From Oscillospiraceae bacterium (GTDB taxonomy: Bacteria; Bacillota; Clostridia; Oscillospirales; Ruminococcaceae): a stretch of 5,022 nt of DNA. The notes beneath the pieces were generated by a model that did no database searches, was not told the origin of the DNA, and worked only from the letters and a program-made list of their open reading frames with translations. This document shows, piece after piece, positions 1-5,022 of this stretch. The first letter of the stretch is position 1, and every line of letters starts with the position of its first letter. The stretch is taken from contig JAGALG010000188.1 in assembly GCA_017848075.1 (NCBI GenBank), forward strand, positions 1 through 5,022, written 5' to 3'. Both the position numbers and the translations under genes were made by a program.

Positions 1-41
1 AGGCTTTGGATGAAACCGTTTGCTATCTCTAAGATATGCGA

Positions 42-69
42 AAAACCCACCTGCTGACAGGTGGGTTTT
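42..69 (-). terminator. Intrinsic terminator of the blaI-M56-lipoprotein operon
   Basis: A perfect 12-bp inverted repeat (AAAACCCACCTG, loop CTGA, CAGGTGGGTTTT) starts four bases after the stop codon of the lipoprotein gene. Read on the minus strand, the hairpin ends in a run of five U. The plus-strand side also carries a T-rich tail (TTTTCTTTTT), so it could also stop a rightward transcript from a gene outside the left edge. The position directly after the last gene marks the end of the operon. Confidence 0.88.
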
Positions 70-73
70 CTTT

Positions 74-715
74 TTATCCTGTAACGATGTTGGGCTTTTC
101 CGGTTTTTCTTTCAGCTGATTCTGATTGTAGGCGCCAATCGCACAGTCCCGCAGCCCCTCAAAGAGCGCGTCCTCGCAGGCATACCACTGCTCCTGACCG
201 CTGACCTTCATCATGGTTTTCTCCGGAAGCATACCACTGCAGAACTGGTAAGTCACCACCGTATCCCCCTTCATCAGGCTCACCGCCACATAGGCGTAGT
301 CTGTATCAAAGGGGCCTTCGTAATCGTGCATCTCCACCCCTTCGATCAGGGCGATCAGCTTTTGCTGCAGTTCCGGATCCTCCACGGGAACCTTGATATC
401 ATGGCCGTCTACATTGCTGCTGATTTGCATCATCTCGTAGTCCACAGCCTGCAGCACCGGGACTTGAACCGGCTCCTCCACTACCGGAGGTTTGGAAGAT
501 TCTGCTTCTGTTTTGTTCTCTGTTTCTTCCTCTTGCTGCGGAGGGGCTTCCTCTGCTTCCTCCCCGTCTGTTTCTGTTTTTTCCGGAGCTTCGCTCTGCT
601 CCTGCTGCAGCTCCTTCAAAGGTGGAACTGCTTCTTCCGCAAGGCCCTGCTCCCGGACTGCACAGCCGGAGAACAGCAGCAGAGCTGCCATAAGCAAACA
701 TACACTTCGTTTCAT
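74..715 (-). CDS. Lipoprotein with a domain resembling the ectodomain of the neighbouring M56 sensor
   Basis: A 213-residue predicted lipoprotein of unknown function, anchored outside the cytoplasmic membrane. Residues 1-17 form a signal peptide (KR, then a Leu/Ala-rich core) ending in a lipobox-like LFSGC with the lipidated Cys at 18. Residues about 19-88 are a Glu/Pro/Gln/Thr-rich acidic linker of the kind that spans the cell wall. Residues about 90-197 are a compact alpha/beta-looking domain with a Q176-W177-Y178...E181....E186.L188-R189-D190.....Y196 pattern. The same pattern occurs at the C-terminus of the adjacent M56 protein, suggesting common ancestry. An in-frame GTG at 733 would add six residues, but ATG at 715 is preferred because AAAGGAG (724-730) lies eight bases before it and the Lys-Arg signal start follows at once. 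It is the third gene of the operon, 24 bp after the M56 stop. Its role is inferred only: a ligand-binding partner, modulator or decoy for the sensor, or an output of the system. Confidence 0.78.
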   Translation of the reverse strand: MKRSVCLLMAALLLFSGCAVREQGLAEEAVPPLKELQQEQSEAPEKTETDGEEAEEAPPQQEEETENKTEAESSKPPVVEEPVQVPVLQAVDYEMMQISSNVDGHDIKVPVEDPELQQKLIALIEGVEMHDYEGPFDTDYAYVAVSLMKGDTVVTYQFCSGMLPEKTMMKVSGQEQWYACEDALFEGLRDCAIGAYNQNQLKEKPEKPNIVTG

Positions 716-723
716 CGTTTTCT

Positions 724-730
724 CTCCTTT
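724..730 (-). promoter_or_regulatory. Ribosome binding site deciding the lipoprotein start
   Basis: AAAGGAG on the minus strand lies eight bases upstream of ATG 715. It falls inside the longer reading frame that begins at GTG 733, so the GTG is an unlikely start. Confidence 0.75.
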
Positions 731-739
731 CACAAGATG

Positions 740-2179
740 CTATGCCTCTGCTTCTGTCCGCAGATATTCGGCACAGAGTTTATCCCGAAGCAGCTCATAG
801 GCCTCCTGTTCCACCCGGTACCACTGATGGAAGCCGGTTCGCTGCATCAAATAGGCTCCGTCCTCCCCATGGATAAAAGTATAAGCATCGGTAAAAATTC
901 CGCTGCGGATCCAGAGGGTATAAATACTGCCCTGCGGCTTGGCTTCGCCGCTGTATTCCTCCCGGCGGTCTTTCACCAGTTGGTTCAGCTCTGCCTTTTC
1001 TTTGTTGTCCTGAATGATCCGGTGCTCACCCCGACCGCTTTCCGCCAGATATTCGGTGCTGATGCGAACCTCGATTTCATCAAACTCACTGAAATCTCCG
1101 GGAGAGTCGGTGTTGGGGTTTTGCTTGTCGCTTGTGACCTGTTCGACTTCCGGAGGCTGTGTTGGCGCTTCCAGCGCCACAAAAGCGCTGCAGCTGAGGG
1201 TCAAAAGCACCAGCAGGATCCCAAGCACTAAGCCTCTGCCTGCCGCCTGATTCATCACAGCGGCAAAACGCCGCTGCAGCACCTTTTTACCTCCATAGAA
1301 GCCGGTGGATAAAAGCAGATGGCTTCCCTTACCCCGACACAAAATCCGCAGGATGGCCTCACAGTAGAGGGCTCGTTCCTCCACGCTTTTCCCCTGTACC
1401 ACCGCTTCATCGCAGCGGATCTCCAGATCGTTGTCTACCTCCTGCAGCATCCAATAGATCATGGGATTAAACCAGTGCACACAACGCAGCAACAGCAAGA
1501 GCAGCTTGTACCACAGATCCTTTTTCTTATGATGCGTCAGCTCATGGCTGAAAATGACCTGCAGATCCTCCTCGCTGTAGGCCTTCTCCGGCAGCAGCAG
1601 AGTTGGTTGGAGAAAGCCCAGAATCATAGGGCTTTCCACCCGGCGGTTCTGACGCAGCAAAGGCAGCTGTTTCACGCCCAGCTCCTCCGCCACTGTTTGG
1701 AATAACTGCTGCACCTCAGGCTCCACCTGCCGATTCCACAGGCCATACCGCTTTTGATAGCGCCGATATAGAACAAACTGCCACAGCGCACAGAGCAATA
1801 TCCCCAAGAACCACAGCCAGCCCAACTGCTCCACCAACGATAAAGCGGAACTTGTCTCTACCGTCACTGCAGGCTTTTGAAGTTGATTTTCTACCTTAAC
1901 TTCCCCTTCCTGCTCCTGCGGGATCGCCGGAATCATGATGTCCGGCGTAGGAACTTCCTGCTGCACGCTGAACTGTGGCGGCAGCGGAATCGAGAAAAGA
2001 GTCTGCGGCAACGGAAGGGAAAGAGGCAGCAAGAGCCGCAGCGCCAAAATCAGCCAAACCAGACAGCGCCACTTGGCGGAAAAATATGTTCCGCTCAAGG
2101 GACGGAGCAGAAGTATCAGCCCGATCAGCAAAGCACCCTCCAAGGACAGCTCCAGAATCGTCAAAAACAGTGCGCCCAC
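740..2179 (-). CDS. M56-family (BlaR1/MecR1-like) membrane metallopeptidase and signal transducer with a non-PBP ectodomain
   Basis: A 479-residue integral membrane protein of the BlaR1/MecR1 class. In that family a signal sensed outside activates an inner zinc protease that inactivates the partner repressor. Hydrophobic segments lie at about 4-27, 37-57, 113-137 and 317-336, with another hydrophobic stretch at 222-245 after the active site. The zinc motif is H212-E213-L-T-H216, preceded by the typical M56 stretch PMILGFLQPTLLLPE (184-198). E253 and D257 in DLEIRCDE are the likely third ligand and supporting acid. A roughly 55-residue Pro/Gln/Glu-rich external loop separates the second and third segments. 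The tail (337-479) is an acidic linker plus a domain of about 100 residues. It lacks the Ser-x-x-Lys and Lys-Thr/Ser-Gly motifs of penicillin-binding sensors, and true BlaR1 is longer (about 585-600 residues). The start is GTG with AGAAGGAGG eight bases upstream, overlapping the repressor stop by one base (TAGTG), which implies translational coupling. The ligand is unknown. The family assignment is firm; naming it blaR1 would overstate the evidence. Confidence 0.92.
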   Translation of the reverse strand: MGALFLTILELSLEGALLIGLILLLRPLSGTYFSAKWRCLVWLILALRLLLPLSLPLPQTLFSIPLPPQFSVQQEVPTPDIMIPAIPQEQEGEVKVENQLQKPAVTVETSSALSLVEQLGWLWFLGILLCALWQFVLYRRYQKRYGLWNRQVEPEVQQLFQTVAEELGVKQLPLLRQNRRVESPMILGFLQPTLLLPEKAYSEEDLQVIFSHELTHHKKKDLWYKLLLLLLRCVHWFNPMIYWMLQEVDNDLEIRCDEAVVQGKSVEERALYCEAILRILCRGKGSHLLLSTGFYGGKKVLQRRFAAVMNQAAGRGLVLGILLVLLTLSCSAFVALEAPTQPPEVEQVTSDKQNPNTDSPGDFSEFDEIEVRISTEYLAESGRGEHRIIQDNKEKAELNQLVKDRREEYSGEAKPQGSIYTLWIRSGIFTDAYTFIHGEDGAYLMQRTGFHQWYRVEQEAYELLRDKLCAEYLRTEAEA

Positions 2180-2574
2180 TACTTTTGCCTCCTTCTGGTT
2201 TCGTCAAGAAAGGCCTGCAGCTCATCCAGCTCCTTTTCATCGATGGTGTTCTGCCGATACAGATTCGCTACCAGACTGGCCATGGAACGGCCGCAGAAGC
2301 GGCCCAGCACGGAGCGGCTTTCAGCCTCCAGATATTCTTCCTCTGAGATCAGGGCGGTGTAGCGATTCATTTGCCGCCGTCCCAGCGATTCGCAGTGGAT
2401 AAAGCCCCGCTCCGTCAAGCGAGACAGAAACTTCAGTACAGTAGTAGGGCCCCAGTTGTCATGGCCCACCAATTTTTCTTCGATATCGCTGCGAGTCACC
2501 GGGCCATCAGCCTCCCAAATGATTAGCATCAACTCCAGCTCCGAGTTGGGCAAATGAGGAATCTCCTTTTTCAT
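2179..2574 (-). CDS. BlaI/MecI-family winged-helix transcriptional repressor
   Basis: A 131-residue repressor of the BlaI/MecI/CopY (penicillinase repressor) family, close to the 126 residues of staphylococcal BlaI. The N-terminal winged helix covers about residues 8-76: PNSELELMLIIW matches the family's first helix, and GPTTVLKFLSRLTERGFI is the turn and recognition helix. Residues about 78-131 form the helical dimerisation region. Family members bind palindromic operators as dimers and are cut by the cognate M56 protease. The segment SLVANLYRQN (100-109) matches the region around the known Asn-Phe cleavage site of S. aureus BlaI, with N104-L105 at the equivalent position. ATG 2574 is chosen over TTG 2580 because AAAAGGAGGT ends seven bases upstream of it. 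It is the first gene of its operon, behind a strong promoter carrying putative operators, so autorepression is likely. No beta-lactamase is nearby, so the regulated function is unknown and the symbol is withheld. Confidence 0.94.
   Translation of the reverse strand: MKKEIPHLPNSELELMLIIWEADGPVTRSDIEEKLVGHDNWGPTTVLKFLSRLTERGFIHCESLGRRQMNRYTALISEEEYLEAESRSVLGRFCGRSMASLVANLYRQNTIDEKELDELQAFLDETRRRQK
2188..2196 (-). promoter_or_regulatory. Ribosome binding site of the M56 gene, inside the repressor gene
   Basis: AGAAGGAGG sits eight bases before GTG 2179 and within the last codons of the repressor. The strong site supports the GTG start and tight co-expression of repressor and protease. Confidence 0.82.
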
Positions 2575-2580
2575 TGTCAA

Positions 2581-2590
2581 ACCTCCTTTT
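2581..2590 (-). promoter_or_regulatory. Ribosome binding site of the BlaI-family repressor gene
   Basis: AAAAGGAGGT on the minus strand lies seven bases before ATG 2574 and directly abuts the alternative TTG at 2580. It therefore decides in favour of the ATG. Confidence 0.85.
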
Positions 2591-2595
2591 CCTTA

Positions 2596-2611
2596 TTAGA
2601 CAATCGACTAA
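2596..2611 (-). promoter_or_regulatory. Putative BlaI-type operator 2, downstream of the start site
   Basis: TTAGACAATCGACTAA (plus-strand reading) is an imperfect inverted repeat with half-sites TTAGAC and TTAGTC. It lies just downstream of the predicted transcription start (about 2615-2616). Its left half repeats exactly the TTAGACA at 2637-2643. A repressor dimer here would block promoter clearance. It is less symmetric than operator 1 and has not been tested. Confidence 0.5.
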
Positions 2612-2622
2612 CTTCTGCTTTC

Positions 2623-2651
2623 AGTATAGTCTTTGTTTAGACATTTGTCAA
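2623..2651 (-). promoter_or_regulatory. Vegetative (SigA-type) promoter of the repressor operon
   Basis: On the minus strand a perfect TTGACA -35 element (2646-2651) is followed by a 17-bp spacer and TATACT (2623-2628), one base from the -10 consensus. Transcription would start near 2615-2616, leaving a leader of about 40 bases before ATG 2574. Such a strong core promoter fits a gene held down by a repressor and opened on induction. It lies nine bases beyond the spoIVA terminator. Confidence 0.87.
2637..2651 (-). promoter_or_regulatory. Putative BlaI-type operator 1, over the -35 element
   Basis: TTAGACATTTGTCAA (plus-strand reading) contains the perfect half-sites GACA and TGTC around two central bases. 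This resembles the TACA-N2-TGTA arrangement known for BlaI/MecI/CopY repressors. It covers the -35 hexamer and the start of the spacer, so binding would exclude RNA polymerase. The shared TTAGAC half-site with operator 2, 41 bp away, supports a common binding protein. Confidence 0.6.
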
Positions 2652-2660
2652 TGATAAACG

Positions 2661-2697
2661 AAAAAAGACTTCCCTGCCGGGCAGGGAAGTCTTTTTT
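2661..2697 (-). terminator. Strong intrinsic terminator after spoIVA
   Basis: A perfect inverted repeat: A6 plus GACTTCCCTGC (2661-2677), loop CGG, then GCAGGGAAGTC plus T6 (2681-2697). The GC-rich core is 11 bp and the whole stem 17 bp including the A/T flanks. It begins one base after the spoIVA stop codon and gives a U6 tail on the minus-strand transcript. It is symmetrical enough to work in both directions. It separates the spore-coat operon from the repressor operon, whose promoter follows at once. Confidence 0.93.
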
Positions 2698-2698
2698 C

Positions 2699-4174
2699 CT
2701 ATAAAATAATGCAGATCAAACCGTTACAGCCTTCGTTGATGATCCGTTCAATGGTCTCCTGCAGGCGCATCCGCGCATCGGAAGGCATCCGATACAGCTT
2801 GTTGTGTAAGCCCTCGTTGACCAGCTCATGCAGGGATTTGCCAAAAATGTTGGAATCCCAGATCTTTACCGGATCCTCCTCGAATTCCTTCAGCAGATAT
2901 TTCACCAGCTCCTCCGACTGCTTTTCGCTGCCGACAATGGGAGAAACCTCTGTGGTAATATCCGCACGCATCATGTGGATGGAGGGAGCCGAGGCCTTCA
3001 GCCGTACGCCGTAGCGTCCGCCCTGCTTGACGATCTCCGGCTCCTCCAGATGGAGCTCCTCCAAAGAGGGCATGACGATGCCGTAGCCGGTGGCCTGCAC
3101 CTCCTCCATGGCGCCGCGGATCTTCTCATAGTCCCGCTGTGTCTGAGCCAGCTTCGCCATCAGGGGGATCAGCTCTTCCTCGCTGTTCACATGGAGGCCG
3201 GTAGCCTCACCCAACACTTGATAGAACAGCTTTGGCTCTACCTGTACCGTCACCTTGACGCTGCCGCTGCCCAAATCGATAGCCCCCACTGACAGGCTCT
3301 TGATCTGAGGACAGTCCTCCAGCTGCTGCAGCTGCTCCCGCACATGGCTCAGGCGGCGAATGGGCTTGCAAACATCGCTGATGCACTGGAAGATGGCCCG
3401 TTTCAGCCAATGGTCTTTGGGCAGTACCACGATCCAGCGAGGCAGATCGATGCAGATCTCCTTGATCGGAAATTCCTGCAGTACCTGCAGCAGGATCTCC
3501 CGGATCTCCTCCTCGCCCAAATCCAAACAGCTGATGGCCATGACAGGAACAGCGTACTTCTCCTGCAGCCGCTTTGCCAGCTCCTGTGCGGAACGACTTT
3601 TGGGCTCACTGCAGTTCAGCAGCACTGTAAAGGGCTTGTCGATGGCCCGCAGCTCCTCGATGACCCGCTCCTCGGCTTCCTCGTATTCCTCCCGGGGAAT
3701 GTCGCTGATGCTGCCATCGCTGGTGATGACCAAGCCAATGGTAGAGTGCTCCTTGATCACCTTTTGGGTGCCGATCTCCGCTGCCATGTTAAAGGGAATG
3801 GCCTCCTCAAACCAGGGAGTCCGCACCATGCGGGGCTGACCGTTCTCCACATAGCCCAGGGAACTGGGCACAATATAGCCCACACAATCGATCATACGGA
3901 CATTCATGCGGGAGCCGCCCTCCAAATCCACCCGAACGGCCTCCTCGGGAATGAACTTGGGCTCTGTCGTCATAATGGTTTTGCCGGCTGCCGACTGGGG
4001 CAGCTCATCAATGGCCCGATCCCGCCGGAAATCATTCTCCATGTGGGGAATGACCACTGTCTCCATAAATTGTTTGATAAAGCTGGATTTGCCGCTGCGG
4101 ACCGGCCCCACAACGCCGATATAAATATCCCCGGCGGTCCGTGCCGCAATTTCCTGATAAATCTTTCCTTCCAT
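2699..4174 (-). CDS. spoIVA: Stage IV sporulation protein A, spore coat basement-layer ATPase
   Basis: A 491-residue protein, essentially the same length as B. subtilis SpoIVA (492). SpoIVA hydrolyses ATP to polymerise irreversibly on the forespore surface in the mother cell, forming the platform for coat assembly and needed for the cortex. Visible landmarks are Walker A GPVRSGKS (23-30, Lys29), the sensor-threonine segment GKTIMTTEPKF with T69/T70, and Walker B RMIDCVGY with D96. The stretch EHSTIGLVITSDGSI and the middle and C-terminal regions also match the family closely (for example SPIVGSEKQSEELVKYL, 411-427). The terminus is GLICIIL, like the family's conserved end. The base-specificity motif is degenerate (LLNCSE, no NKxD), as expected for a TRAFAC-type protein that uses ATP. 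It has nine cysteines, far more than I recall for the Bacillus protein. ATG 4174 gives the closest N-terminal match (MEGKIYQEIA...). TTG 4183 would add three residues and cannot be excluded. It lies 21 bp after the SPOCS/LysM gene. Expression is probably SigE-dependent, but no such promoter is visible here. Confidence 0.97.
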   Translation of the reverse strand: MEGKIYQEIAARTAGDIYIGVVGPVRSGKSSFIKQFMETVVIPHMENDFRRDRAIDELPQSAAGKTIMTTEPKFIPEEAVRVDLEGGSRMNVRMIDCVGYIVPSSLGYVENGQPRMVRTPWFEEAIPFNMAAEIGTQKVIKEHSTIGLVITSDGSISDIPREEYEEAEERVIEELRAIDKPFTVLLNCSEPKSRSAQELAKRLQEKYAVPVMAISCLDLGEEEIREILLQVLQEFPIKEICIDLPRWIVVLPKDHWLKRAIFQCISDVCKPIRRLSHVREQLQQLEDCPQIKSLSVGAIDLGSGSVKVTVQVEPKLFYQVLGEATGLHVNSEEELIPLMAKLAQTQRDYEKIRGAMEEVQATGYGIVMPSLEELHLEEPEIVKQGGRYGVRLKASAPSIHMMRADITTEVSPIVGSEKQSEELVKYLLKEFEEDPVKIWDSNIFGKSLHELVNEGLHNKLYRMPSDARMRLQETIERIINEGCNGLICIIL

Positions 4175-4186
4175 TGTCCTCAACCG

Positions 4187-4196
4187 CTCCTTCCTT
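4187..4196 (-). promoter_or_regulatory. Ribosome binding site of spoIVA, overlapping the upstream stop codon
   Basis: AAGGAAGGAG on the minus strand overlaps by one base the TAA that ends the SPOCS/LysM gene. The distal GGAG is 12 bases from ATG 4174, which is long. The proximal AAGGA is eight bases from TTG 4183. Spacing alone slightly favours the TTG, while homology favours the ATG, so the exact start is open. Confidence 0.68.
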
Positions 4197-5022
4197 TAAC
4201 ACATGGGGATCAAAAGCATGGTTCGCTGGGGCAGAATATCATGCTCCAGCCCGTTTTCCTCCCGAATTCCGGAAACGGAGCTGTTGTACTTTTTGGCAAT
4301 ATTCCACACGCTTTCTTTCTGGTCCGCGTAGTAGATGCACAGGCCGCAGTCCTCTCCCCGTTTTTTGGGGCAGCTTTCATCTGCCGTGATGGCACTGATG
4401 GCGCTCTGTCGTTCCATCAGGAACACACAGCCGGACAGCTGCAGCTGACAGCGCAGTTCCAGCTGCGTTCCGTTGATGGTCGCCTCTGTGGACAGAGGAA
4501 GCAGCTGCAGACCAAAAATCATGACTCTTTCGTTGCTGTTCATCGGCAGGCTATGCTCCACCTGCACCGCTGTTTCACAGAGCTGCGGGCAGCCATCTTC
4601 GTCCAGCAGCAGCGCACTCAGCAGAACATTGCCCTGCAGCAGCAAGCCCTCGCTGTTCTGTCCATAAGACAGATCTTTGACCTTGGCCCAACTGCTGAGG
4701 ATCGCCTGAGGAGCAAAGCCGGGCTCCAGCATTTCACGGATGCGGCAGCTTTCCTCCAGATAGCTGTGAAAATTCAGGAAGGACAGCGCTTTTTCCTCAA
4801 AGTTTACTTCGCAAACGGTGCTGTAGCAGTCCTGTGCCAGCAAAAGCTGCTGCGGCTGATGCACCGCAACGGCGGCCTCGACCTGTGCATCCAGGGACAG
4901 CAGCTTCATTTCTCCATCGCCATCGGTTTTCGGCTGCAGTTCCCAGCCGCAAAGGCTCAAGGAGAGACAGCAGCCGCTGCCTTCGCCGGCTCCCTCTGCC
5001 GGAAGGATCTGGCTGATGGGCA
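4196..5022 (-). CDS. SPOCS (DUF3794) and LysM protein, SipL-like spore morphogenesis protein (N-terminus outside window)
   Basis: The last 274 codons of a longer gene. The frame is open to the right edge, so the TTG at 4960 is only an internal codon. Visible residues about 20-90 look like the end of one DUF3794-type unit, with the family-like AQDCYSTVCEV. Residues about 108-205 look like a further SPOCS domain (KVKDLSYG..., then LLLQGNVLLSALLLDEDGCPQL...). Residues about 227-272 form a LysM domain (CIYYADQKESVWNIAKKYNSSV...ENGL...LLIP), ending IPMC. This SPOCS-plus-C-terminal-LysM layout is that of SipL, which in C. difficile binds SpoIVA through its LysM region and is needed for coat localisation around the forespore. 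Lying immediately upstream of spoIVA, 21 bp away, it probably supplies the SpoIVA partner in the mother cell. About 14 cysteines are visible, including the final residue. Orthology to SipL is inferred from layout, and other SPOCS/LysM spore proteins remain possible. Confidence 0.86.
   Translation of the reverse strand, partial: PISQILPAEGAGEGSGCCLSLSLCGWELQPKTDGDGEMKLLSLDAQVEAAVAVHQPQQLLLAQDCYSTVCEVNFEEKALSFLNFHSYLEESCRIREMLEPGFAPQAILSSWAKVKDLSYGQNSEGLLLQGNVLLSALLLDEDGCPQLCETAVQVEHSLPMNSNERVMIFGLQLLPLSTEATINGTQLELRCQLQLSGCVFLMERQSAISAITADESCPKKRGEDCGLCIYYADQKESVWNIAKKYNSSVSGIREENGLEHDILPQRTMLLIPMC

Noticed and set aside
1..40. Possible end of a tRNA or of a gene at the left edge
   Set aside because: The 40 bases show no cloverleaf arms, no terminal CCA context and no reading frame that can be judged.
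20..1231. A 403-codon open frame on the plus strand, antisense to the lipoprotein and the M56 gene
   Set aside because: It runs through a terminator hairpin and lies opposite two well-supported genes. It has no convincing ribosome binding site, and its translation is a Leu/Phe/His/Cys-rich sequence with no recognisable domain, as expected from the complement of Glu/Gln/Lys-rich coding sequence.
1319..2402. Several overlapping plus-strand open frames of 120-160 codons opposite the M56 and repressor genes
   Set aside because: They overlap one another and the minus-strand genes, show no domain or start signal, and are explained as shadows.
740..2574. Beta-lactam resistance regulator (blaI-blaR1 in the strict sense)
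   Set aside because: The families match, but the sensor lacks penicillin-binding motifs and no beta-lactamase or PBP gene is visible, so a resistance role is not supported.
2709..3839. Plus-strand open frames inside spoIVA
   Set aside because: spoIVA is certain from its motifs and length; the opposite frames have no family resemblance.
4958..4960. TTG as the start codon of the SPOCS/LysM gene
   Set aside because: The frame remains open to the window edge, no ribosome binding site precedes this TTG, and the protein would begin in the middle of a DUF3794-type unit.
4400..4960. Dense CAGCTG/CTGCAG words suggesting a repeat
   Set aside because: They come from frequent CTG (Leu) and CAG (Gln) codons in this gene and do not occur with a regular period.

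Overview
The window looks like part of the chromosome of an endospore-forming member of the Clostridia, perhaps a gut Oscillospiraceae- or Lachnospiraceae-type organism. This rests on a full-length SpoIVA, a SPOCS/LysM spore-coat morphogenesis protein, strong AGGAGG-type ribosome binding sites, and moderately GC-rich DNA using both TTG/GTG and ATG starts. The genus cannot be fixed from this sequence. All five supported genes are on the minus strand, so transcription runs from high to low coordinates.

Right half (about 2660-5022), spore envelope module. A SPOCS (DUF3794) plus LysM protein, open at the right edge and resembling SipL of Clostridioides difficile, is followed 21 bp later by spoIVA, the ATPase that forms the basement layer of the spore coat. 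The spoIVA ribosome binding site overlaps the stop codon of the upstream gene, so the two are almost certainly co-transcribed. A strong 17-bp hairpin terminator starts one base after the spoIVA stop codon.

Left half (about 40-2651), BlaI/BlaR-type regulatory module. Directly behind that terminator is a near-consensus vegetative promoter (TTGACA, 17 bp, TATACT) overlain and followed by TTAGAC-containing inverted repeats, the likely operators. It drives a BlaI-family winged-helix repressor, an M56 membrane metallopeptidase (BlaR1/MecR1-like, zinc motif HELTH) that overlaps the repressor gene by one base, and a small lipoprotein. A second hairpin terminator follows the lipoprotein stop codon.

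The most interesting feature is in this left module. The M56 protein lacks the penicillin-binding sensor domain of true BlaR1, and no beta-lactamase or PBP gene is present. Its roughly 140-residue extracytoplasmic tail instead appears homologous to the C-terminal domain of the lipoprotein encoded next to it (same strand/helix pattern, with a Q-W-Y...E....E.LRD.....Y signature aligned without gaps). The repressor keeps a residue pair matching the known BlaI cleavage site. This suggests a complete signal-induced proteolysis circuit with an unknown ligand, in which sensor and lipoprotein share a recognition fold.

Bases 1-40 hold nothing recognisable. No tRNA, rRNA, CRISPR array, insertion sequence or attachment site was seen.
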